NCBI GenBank assembly: GCA_003136335.1
Contig: PLEA01000465.1
Coordinates: 450 to 6,175 of the forward strand
DNA: 5,726 bases
From: Acidobacteriaceae bacterium
GTDB taxonomy: Bacteria > Acidobacteriota > Terriglobia > Terriglobales > SbA1
Direction: 5' to 3'
This document shows, one piece after another, positions 1-5,311 of this stretch. Numbering within the stretch: position 1 is the stretch's first letter; the number at the start of each line of letters is the position of its first letter. The translations under genes were made by a program, and so were the position numbers. Under the pieces are notes generated by a model that ran no database searches, was not told the DNA's origin, and saw only the letters and a list, made by a program, of their open reading frames with translations.

Positions 1-265
1 GCACAACTTCCTCCGGTATCTGGAGAACTGGGGCGTAGGGGGCCCCGTAACCCTGAATTACAACGGCTCGCTGGTCAGCATGTATTACGCGGAGTACAAC
101 ACGGGCACCTATAAGGACGGCCCCGGTGGCACCGTCTACAGCCCGCCGTCTCGTAACTACTTCTTTGACGTGCTGTTCCTGAACCCAGCCAACCTGCCCC
201 CCGCCACGCCCGAGTTCCAGGACATCGACAGCCTCAGTTATCACCAGAACTTCACCCCGCAGTAA
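1..265 (+). CDS. C-terminal end of a PilX-like / type IV pilus-associated protein (5' truncated)
   Basis: The reading frame is open from the left edge (first full codon at base 2) to TAA at 263-265, giving the last 87 residues of a longer protein. The visible part begins HNFLRYLENWG, goes on with a TLNYNGSLVSMYY-type segment, then YSPPSRNYFFD, and ends LSYHQNFTPQ. From memory, this order (N-F-R-x-L-E-x-W, a short beta stretch, YSPP-R-N-Y-x-F-D, LPP-TP) matches the C-terminal ends of large pilus-assembly proteins with PilX-type N-termini that are common in Acidobacteriota, usually encoded with minor pilins and PilY1-like proteins. The N-terminal membrane helix that would prove a pilus role lies outside the window. 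The gene is last in its transcription unit, since a strong terminator begins 20 bases after the stop. The coding call is firm; the pilus assignment is moderate. Confidence 0.7.
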   Translation, partial: HNFLRYLENWGVGGPVTLNYNGSLVSMYYAEYNTGTYKDGPGGTVYSPPSRNYFFDVLFLNPANLPPATPEFQDIDSLSYHQNFTPQ

Positions 266-285
266 TCGGATGACCCGATCTCTGG

Positions 286-319
286 CCCCGGTACCGCCTC
301 CGCGGACCGGGGATTTTTT
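286..319 (+). terminator. Rho-independent terminator of the pilus-type gene
   Basis: The arm CCCCGGT (286-292) pairs with ACCGGGG (306-312). After a bulged A at 293, CCGC (294-297) pairs with GCGG (302-305) around a CTCC loop (298-301). The 11-bp GC-rich stem is followed by A and six T residues (314-319). It lies 20 bases after the TAA at 263-265 and should end that transcription unit. Confidence 0.92.
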
Positions 320-856
320 GTGCATTCGTTACAATCGTAGAAATCGCGCTCAGCACACTGTCGAAGGCGCCGTTGGGTTTTAACAAACCTGCAACAAGCA
401 AAGAGCATGGAGCTGGTGGAATTGGGCAACCATACCGGGAATTTCGGCGACGATGCGCAATTGTCGCAAGAAGGAGCGCTTGCGGTTTCCTGACAGTCCC
501 GGGGGCATTCATACAACTTCGAGAACCTGAACTTCAACGGCACGGAGCGCAAGCTAAATGCTTTCTGTGCGGAATTCGAACCCTCTCCTCGGACAAGTGA
601 AATCTTGGCTACTCACGGTTTGGGAAAGGAGACGTGTTACGAAAGTGGGCCGTTGAAATTATATCGGTCGCGATCGTCCGGACCGCAGACCTTTGGAGCG
701 GCCCATGTGTAACATGGTTCGACAACTTGCAAGAGGGCGAATCGGAGTGTAATCTTCCCGTTTTCGAAGACAAAAAGGAAATCTCGGCTACGTAGTCGAC
801 TTCGCAGGGAGGAGACGGAAAAGAGTCGGTTGGATAAAGGCAGGGCACGGGGTCGT
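320..856. other. Long non-coding gap before the beta-propeller gene
   Basis: I see no convincing gene here. Frames on both strands give short, low-complexity or shadow-like products; a 28-codon frame from ATG 407 has no supporting feature. Complementary segments suggest a possible folded RNA at 435-502: CCGGGA 435-440 with TCCCGG 497-502 enclosing GCGAC 447-451 with GTCGC 463-467 and AGGA 472-475 with TCCT 488-491. A roughly 12-base sequence ending in GGCTAC occurs at about 600-611 and again, with one mismatch, at about 779-791. A purine-rich GGGAGGAG stretch lies at 807-814. The rest holds no feature I can name, but it should contain the promoter of the following gene. Confidence 0.5.
727..753 (+). 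promoter_or_regulatory. Possible sigma70-like promoter for the beta-propeller gene
   Basis: TTGCAA (727-732) could serve as a -35 box and TGTAAT (748-753, five of six to TATAAT) as a -10 box. The 15-base spacing is shorter than the usual 16-18, so this is weak. It would place transcription start near 760, about 100 bases before the start codon at 857. Confidence 0.22.
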
Positions 857-2767
857 ATGAAACTAACGACATCATGGAGTGGAAAAGGGGCGCTGGGCTT
901 CGCGGGAGCGGCGCTTGTAGTTTTCGCACTGGTTCAGGCTGCGAGTGCGCAAAGCTCGAGTGAGCGGATTTCGATCGTTTCCGATTGGAGCGACCGGCAC
1001 GTGGTTTTTTCCCTTCCCGATTCCTTTGAGACGGCGTGGAGACTTCGGACGGAATCCCGTTTTTGGTTGCAAGCACTAAGACGCAATGCAAGGGGCCTCG
1101 GACGGGTTGAGGAATCTGAAGATCAACGAAACGATTTAAACGAATTTGAGTGGGGCCAGAAGAAATCCAGGAAGGCGTTTCACAAGGACTGGGGCCAGTC
1201 ATTAGGGGCCAATGGTTCAACGGGCGCACCCCTGGCCGGTGTGAACTGGTATCCCGTGGGGCCCGCGAAATATACATTTGACATCAATGCCGCTCCGGAC
1301 TGTAACCGTGACTACGTGATTTTCCCTACGAATTTGGCTGGTGTGACGGCTGGGCAAGCCAGCGTGATTGCCTATAGGAACCTTTACGCGGGAGCTGGCA
1401 GCTCATTTTGCGGTGTCGCCAACCCTATGGTCTATTGGTCATATAACACCAATTTCGACCATGTAGGCACGGCCACAAATGGCGCCGTGCAAACTTCTCC
1501 GGTCATCTCGCTTGATGGCACCAAAGTAGCGTTCGTCGAGACACGGACCGCCGCCAACGGCGGCGCCATTCTCCATCTTCTTAAGTGGCATGCTCTCGAT
1601 GGTGGCGCGATCAACACCGCAGCAGCGCCTACGACCGCCACGGCCTGGACCGCGGATGGACTTGCTGGGCATTGCCCCGTTGCAGGCGCGTGCATGATCA
1701 GCATCGTCCTCAACGGTGCTCAGGCCGACACCGCATCATCTGCCTTCTACGACTATGCGCGCGATGCAATCTATGTTGGCGATGATAACGGCGTGCTCCA
1801 CAAGATCATCAATGCCTTTGGTGTTGCCGGAGCGACCCCCAGCGAGATAACTTCGGGCAATTGGCCGATCATCGTGGATGCAGGAAGAATTCTAACCTCT
1901 CCCACGTTGGACTCCGTATCGGGGAATATTTTTACGGGGGATTCCGGCGGGCGTCTTAGCTATGTCCGCGAAACATTCAGCACGACGGGAACCTGCGCTG
2001 CCGGTTCACCGCCATGTCTCGGCTCGACCGACATCAATCCTGCTGTCCATGTCATTGCCGACGCCCCCATAGTAGACTCGGCCACGGAAAAGGTTTTCGT
2101 ATTTTTCGGCAACAACGGAACGAGCGCAGCCGTCATTCAGTCGGATGTCACGTTGAGCGCCTCGGTCACCGCCACCCTGGGGACGGGAACGGGCCACCAT
2201 CTTCATTCTGGGGCCTTTGACAATACCTATATCATGGGCAACGGGAGCGTGGGATCGCTGTACATGTGTGGATCGTCGCCCACCAGCGCTCCTACCATCC
2301 AGCGTATCGGCTTCACGAATTCAGGTAGAATCCCTCCAAGTCCTTTCGCAAATCCCGTAGGAACGATGAATGCCGCCGTGGATGCTGCGACTCTCACGGT
2401 CGCCACGGGCAGTGCGGAATGCGCTCCAGTAACAGAGCTTTACAATGCAAACGCACCCGCGGCTTCCAGGGACCAGATTTTTTTCGGCGTTCAAACTTTG
2501 GGCAGCGGAACGAGCTGCGGTGGGGCCGGCTGCGTCATGTCGGTGAATGTTACGGGAACTCCGGCAAACCTGGCCATTGCGAATTCTATCGCGGAAATCA
2601 ACGGCCCTAGCGGGATCATTGTGGACAATGATGCAAATACCGCATTGTCCCCACAGTCATCGAGCCTCTATTTTTCGAGCCAGGGGAACAGCACAGCAGG
2701 CGTCCGTTGCGGTGTGACAGTCGGCGTGGGCTGCGCGGTCAAGGTGACGCAAGCTGGTTTGAATTAG
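857..2767 (+). CDS. Exported protein with beta-propeller-like repeats, function unknown
   Basis: The 636-residue product has a clear Sec signal peptide: a basic start (MKLTTSWSGKG), a hydrophobic core (about residues 12-28) and an ASA|Q cleavage site after residue 31. The mature part carries repeated segments of propeller-blade style: SPVISLDGTKVAFVE (from residue 213), AIYVGDDNGVLHKI (304-317), ILTSPTLDSVSGNIFTGD (345 onward) and HVIADAPIVDS (398 onward) followed by EKVFVFFGNNG. Short-spaced cysteine pairs recur (HCPVAGAC, TCAAGSPPC, SCGGAGC, RCGVTVGVGC), which fits disulphides in an exported protein. No catalytic motif, C-terminal anchor or sorting signal is visible. ATG 857 puts the signal peptide at the N-terminus and has a weak AGGG at 842-845. 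An in-frame TTG at 830 would add nine residues and sits 15 bases after GGGAGGAG (807-814), so it remains possible. I do not recognise a named family; it may be an acidobacterial secreted protein, perhaps linked to the nearby pilus gene. Confidence 0.85.
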   Translation: MKLTTSWSGKGALGFAGAALVVFALVQAASAQSSSERISIVSDWSDRHVVFSLPDSFETAWRLRTESRFWLQALRRNARGLGRVEESEDQRNDLNEFEWGQKKSRKAFHKDWGQSLGANGSTGAPLAGVNWYPVGPAKYTFDINAAPDCNRDYVIFPTNLAGVTAGQASVIAYRNLYAGAGSSFCGVANPMVYWSYNTNFDHVGTATNGAVQTSPVISLDGTKVAFVETRTAANGGAILHLLKWHALDGGAINTAAAPTTATAWTADGLAGHCPVAGACMISIVLNGAQADTASSAFYDYARDAIYVGDDNGVLHKIINAFGVAGATPSEITSGNWPIIVDAGRILTSPTLDSVSGNIFTGDSGGRLSYVRETFSTTGTCAAGSPPCLGSTDINPAVHVIADAPIVDSATEKVFVFFGNNGTSAAVIQSDVTLSASVTATLGTGTGHHLHSGAFDNTYIMGNGSVGSLYMCGSSPTSAPTIQRIGFTNSGRIPPSPFANPVGTMNAAVDAATLTVATGSAECAPVTELYNANAPAASRDQIFFGVQTLGSGTSCGGAGCVMSVNVTGTPANLAIANSIAEINGPSGIIVDNDANTALSPQSSSLYFSSQGNSTAGVRCGVTVGVGCAVKVTQAGLN

Positions 2768-3331
2768 ACGCGGAAGCATTTGGCAAGAAACACCGTGCCG
2801 CGCGGTTTTGACCCTGCTCCCCGCTTCCACTCACTTGAACATACGATGAAATCCTTCTGCCCATCTCCAGTTCGAGTGGGGATGAGGGAGTGGGGCAAGG
2901 GGTAGACGTTCGAGGCCTCTTGCCCGACTTCAGTTACTCGTCTTTAGCCGTCGCGGTTGCTGGTTGTAGCGGAGCATCCGCTCTTCCTTGGGCGAGCGAG
3001 AAGTGTTCCCGGCCGCAGCCAGCGAGAGTTTCAGCGGTTATCTGATAGAACCAATTCGCAAACCGTTGTTGCTGAAACCCTTTGCAAGTATTTGCTACGG
3101 CACATGGATGACGATTCTGCAATTCTCCTTGTGGATGATGATGTCGAGACTCTGGATGCCTCTTTCCCATCTGGTATGAAGATCGATTTGGGTCGGCTCG
3201 CGGAATATGCCAATGATGCCGACCGACCTTCGCAAGACTCGGCTGTCGAAAAGGTAGAGTCGAGAGAGGCTCTGTCACGCGCCGCGCGGGGAAAGAAGTG
3301 CCAAGAAAGTAAACGAATTCTCCAACCGATT
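2768..3331. other. Gene-poor gap with hairpin and possible decayed receiver-domain fragments
   Basis: No intact gene is convincing here. At 2860-2888 there is a hairpin: CATCTCCA (2862-2869) with TGGGGATG (2877-2884), loop GTTCGAG, extended by two pairs past a bulged A, with no T run on either side. At 2988-3098 one frame reads SLGEREVF then FSGYLIEPIRKPLLLK, which resembles the end of a response-regulator receiver domain (the GYL-x-KP-x-R region) with Glu in place of the usual Lys. From ATG 3104 a different frame reads MDDDSAILLVDDDVETLD, which resembles the start of a receiver domain but then loses similarity. The frame from TTG 2957 to TGA 3416-3418 is open, but its second half has arginine- and cysteine-rich composition unlike a normal protein and it runs over the next start. 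I read this as non-coding DNA, perhaps a decayed two-component gene. Confidence 0.4.
2792..2809 (+). terminator. Possible weak terminator after the beta-propeller gene
   Basis: ACCGTG (2792-2797) pairs with CGCGGT (2801-2806), with one T-G wobble, around a three-base CCG loop, and is followed by further T residues (2807-2809). It lies 24 bases after the stop codon. The stem is short and the T run brief, so the call rests mainly on position. Confidence 0.4.
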
Positions 3332-3340
3332 TGTTATAGC
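3332..3340 (+). promoter_or_regulatory. Candidate extended -10 promoter of the peptide operon
   Basis: TGTTATAGC (3332-3340) fits the extended -10 form TGn followed by TATAAT, with four of six bases in the hexamer. No good -35 box lies at the expected distance, which extended -10 promoters can lack. Transcription would start near 3347, just before the hairpin at 3353-3380, giving a 5' leader of about 64 bases. Confidence 0.3.
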
Positions 3341-3352
3341 ATCGGGACTAGA

Positions 3353-3380
3353 AGGTGTCCACGCAGTAGTCGTGGCACCT
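3353..3380 (+). promoter_or_regulatory. Hairpin in the 5' leader of the peptide operon
   Basis: AGGTG (3353-3357) pairs with CACCT (3376-3380) and, past a single bulged T (3358), CCACG (3359-3363) pairs with CGTGG (3371-3375), around the seven-base loop CAGTAGT. The ten-pair stem ends 30 bases before the precursor start codon and has no T run, so it is not a terminator in this direction. It could protect the 5' end of the message, act as a protein site or control translation. The 8-base palindrome GCACGTGC (3396-3403) lies between it and the start codon. Confidence 0.5.
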
Positions 3381-3410
3381 CAGTGATTCGCCTTCGCACG
3401 TGCATTCTCT

Positions 3411-3590
3411 ATGGCTGAGAAAAACGACAAAGGCGACAATGAGAACGCACGGGAGAGCCGCCGCACGGCGAAAAAACCTTATCAAGATCCTGCATTCCGG
3501 TACGAACGTGTATTCGAGACGATGGCGCTGTCCTGCGGCAAAGTCAATGCTACCGAATCTCAATGCCGATTCAACCGACATAGTTCGTAG
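3411..3590 (+). CDS. Small precursor-like peptide (putative RiPP precursor), 59 aa
   Basis: ATG 3411 to TAG 3588-3590 encodes 59 residues. An in-frame stop at 3384-3386 leaves this as the only plausible upstream start, although no Shine-Dalgarno sequence is visible. The N-terminus (residues 1-22) is highly charged and looks disordered. Residues 21-38 read KKPYQDPAFRYERVFETM and contain Y24-x-x-P27-x-F29, close to the YxxPxL-type leader motif that PqqD-like domains recognise in lasso-peptide precursors. The last 21 residues form a compact core with ALSCGKV, Cys42, Lys44, Cys52 and the end NRHSS. From memory, small acidobacterial proteins of the form YExVFET-ALSCGK-x(n)-QC-x-NRxSS occur beside the same enzymes. 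It lies 13 bases before the protease gene in a modification operon, which supports a peptide substrate role. A longer frame (3400-4158) covers it, so automatic callers may miss it. The gene call is strong; RiPP status is inference from motif and context. Confidence 0.8.
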   Translation: MAEKNDKGDNENARESRRTAKKPYQDPAFRYERVFETMALSCGKVNATESQCRFNRHSS

Positions 3591-3603
3591 TTTGCTGCCA
3601 TCC

Positions 3604-4158
3604 ATGCACGACGCGCGACCAATTCGAGAGGATCCTAAGCTTGGTCTTGTGACCGAGATGCTTCGCAGCCGTGGCACCGTTCACTTCAAGGCATGGGGAT
3701 CGAGCATGCTTCCCTCGGTCTGGCCGGGCGATGTGATCACGACTCAAAGCGCAGCACCCCACGAGGTCCGTTCCGGAGATATCGTCTTAGTTCTGCGCGA
3801 CAGCCGCTTCTTTGTTCATCGGCTGGTTGCAAGACGATTAATTCAGGATCGCCTTTTGTGGATTATGAGGGGGGACGCAATGCCGCACGACGATCCACCC
3901 ATCGCCGCATCTGCGTTGCTGGGCCGAGTGGCCAGTATCCGTCGTGCCAATCGCAGTTTCGTTCCGAGCCGCCGAGTCTCGTTGTTCCATTTCGCTCTGG
4001 CTTGGATGCTGTGCCGCTGCGACCGATTTCGCAATCTGATGCTGAAGGTTCATGCGGCGCGCCTGCGGGCAGCCCCGACGAGCGCCGGAAAGTTCTTTCG
4101 GATCGCGTTAAGGCGCAGGATTTCTGGCACTTCTCCGTCCCCTACTTCGCATCCGTGA
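3604..4158 (+). CDS. S24/S26 signal-peptidase-like serine protease
   Basis: The 184-residue product carries the S24/S26 core. FKAWGSSMLPSVWPGD (residues 28-43) holds the probable nucleophile Ser34 in the S-M-x-P box. SGDIVLVLRDSRFFVHRLV (57-75) places His72-Arg73 where bacterial type I signal peptidases have the catalytic Lys, as in SipW/ER-type enzymes. MRGDAMPHDDPPI (88-100) matches the later RGDN-type box. There is no N-terminal membrane helix, unlike classical signal peptidases, so a cytoplasmic or loosely attached enzyme is likely. The C-terminus (from about 137) is rich in Arg and has no recognised fold. The frame is open back to 3400, but that part overlaps the precursor gene; ATG 3604, 13 bases after its stop, best fits the domain start. 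TTG 3592 and ATG 3547 are alternatives. Its place in the operon suggests that it trims the precursor; that role is inferred. Confidence 0.85.
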   Translation: MHDARPIREDPKLGLVTEMLRSRGTVHFKAWGSSMLPSVWPGDVITTQSAAPHEVRSGDIVLVLRDSRFFVHRLVARRLIQDRLLWIMRGDAMPHDDPPIAASALLGRVASIRRANRSFVPSRRVSLFHFALAWMLCRCDRFRNLMLKVHAARLRAAPTSAGKFFRIALRRRISGTSPSPTSHP

Positions 4159-4973
4159 CAACAGCCCTCCCCACGACCGTGCCCGAGGCCGTATCCATCG
4201 AGATCGGAGGCATGGCGATTGGCGTGCGCACGCACGACTCCTCTTTTCGGCGGCTAATCGAGAATCGCTACGCGAGTTTCGTCGGAAATTCTCCGAGTTC
4301 TCACTTCGATTTCGATATTGACCTGTACGAGCCATCGGAATCCGCCTCCCCGGATGACGGGCTGGAGGTGAAGATTGAAGCAGGCGAATGGTTGTTAAAA
4401 AGGGGCGACTTCCGCGCACGTTGGAATCCGGATATCAGCCGTGGTTACATCCGTCAATCGCGCAGTCCCTACGCCATCGATTGCGTCTTGCGTATCGTTC
4501 ACAGTCTCATTTTGGCGAGGCAAGGAGGTTTCTTAGTTCATGCTGCCAGTGCGATCCGCGGCGGAAAAGCTTTTCTGTTTTCCGGGGTTTCCGGCGCGGG
4601 CAAGACGACGATCTCCCGGCTAGCACCGCCCGATGCGGCACTGCTCACCGACGAAATCTCCTACGTACGGCGCGAAGGCAATCGGTACTTGGCTTGCGGG
4701 ACGCCTTTTGCAGGAGAGTTGGCACGGGTTGGCGAAAACCAATCCGCCCCCCTCAGCGCACTGTTTTTGCTTGAGAAAGGCTTGCAGAACAGCATCGAGC
4801 CGGTGAGCGCTACGGAAGCGATTCGGCGACTGCTGAGGAATATTTTGTTTTTCGCTGACGATGCCGAGCTGGTGAAACTCGTTTTTCAGTCCGCTTGCGA
4901 GTTTGCTAGTTTGGTTCCCATCCGGCGCTTAGTGTTCGTCCCTGACCAGCGAGTTTGGGACATAATATGCTAG
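4155..4973 (+). CDS. HPr kinase-like P-loop protein, probable peptide-tailoring kinase
   Basis: The 272-residue product has an HPr kinase/phosphorylase-type C-terminal domain. LVHAAS (127-132) precedes a Walker A motif GVSGAGKT (144-151, Lys150), LLTDEISYV (163-171) supplies the acidic Asp166-Glu167 segment, and GTPFAGE (182-188) is the conserved loop after it. Residues 1-120 form a less conserved alpha/beta part. Such proteins without the HPr partner occur in peptide-modification clusters; in the lasso-peptide clusters of paeninodin and ThcoK type a related kinase phosphorylates the C-terminal Ser of the precursor. GTG 4155 overlaps the TGA of the protease gene (GTGA) and removes a long upstream stretch that only shadows that gene, so I prefer it to the frame opening at 3693. 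ATP-dependent phosphorylation of the upstream peptide is an inference. Confidence 0.85.
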   Translation: MTTALPTTVPEAVSIEIGGMAIGVRTHDSSFRRLIENRYASFVGNSPSSHFDFDIDLYEPSESASPDDGLEVKIEAGEWLLKRGDFRARWNPDISRGYIRQSRSPYAIDCVLRIVHSLILARQGGFLVHAASAIRGGKAFLFSGVSGAGKTTISRLAPPDAALLTDEISYVRREGNRYLACGTPFAGELARVGENQSAPLSALFLLEKGLQNSIEPVSATEAIRRLLRNILFFADDAELVKLVFQSACEFASLVPIRRLVFVPDQRVWDIIC

Positions 4974-5311
4974 ATACGCCAGGTCGACAGATCAAGATGG
5001 CCGAAAGATACATTTCGCGAAGCTCGGCGATTGCCTCCCGCCTACTGGGCGGCGAAGTAATGATCATGTCGACCGCAGATTCGACATTTTTCACTCTCAA
5101 TGAAGTTGCTTCTGCGATTTGGCAGGCTGCGGATGGGTACACTCCTCTGTCAGAAATCGTCGCCGACAAGATCTGCCGGGAATTCGATGTCGACCGGGAA
5201 CAGGCGCAACGCGGCGCCGAGCGCTTCGTTGACGAACTCTCACAACACGGCATCCTGCTGGTATCGGACAAGCCACGCATCGATTCCTGGCTGTGTCTGG
5301 AGAGCCAATGA
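4967..5311 (+). CDS. Stand-alone PqqD-family peptide-binding protein (RRE)
   Basis: The 114-residue product is a PqqD-like winged-helix protein. The family pattern is clear: ISRSSAIASRLLGGEVMIM (16-34) forms the beta-strands that hold the leader peptide, STFFTLNEVASAIWQAADG (39-57) is the typical S-x-x-F-x-LN-x-x-x-x-x-IW-x-x-x-DG segment, and FVDELSQHGILL (87-98) is the C-terminal helix. In PQQ, lasso and other RiPP pathways such RiPP recognition elements bind the precursor leader and present it to the radical SAM or cyclase enzyme. ATG 4967 overlaps the preceding stop (ATGCTAG, seven bases), which suits coupled translation; ATG 4997 would drop ten residues and TTG 4955 would add four. The stop overlaps the next start. 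The precursor at 3411 is the likely partner. Confidence 0.9.
   Translation: MLDTPGRQIKMAERYISRSSAIASRLLGGEVMIMSTADSTFFTLNEVASAIWQAADGYTPLSEIVADKICREFDVDREQAQRGAERFVDELSQHGILLVSDKPRIDSWLCLESQ

Noticed and set aside
407..493. 28-codon frame starting MELVELGNHTG
   Set aside because: It is too short to judge, with no neighbours or ribosome-binding site to support it.
609..1277. 222-residue minus-strand open frame
   Set aside because: It overlaps the well-supported + strand exported protein, including its signal peptide, and its product is rich in Ser, Pro and Arg with no recognisable motif; it is an antisense shadow.
2934..3278. 114-residue minus-strand open frame in the gap
   Set aside because: No start signal or family motif is visible and its His/Gln/Arg-rich composition looks non-coding.
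2957..3418. 153-residue + strand frame from TTG
   Set aside because: It has a rare start codon without a ribosome-binding site, shows no coherent domain and runs across the promoter-like element, hairpin and first codons of the precursor gene.
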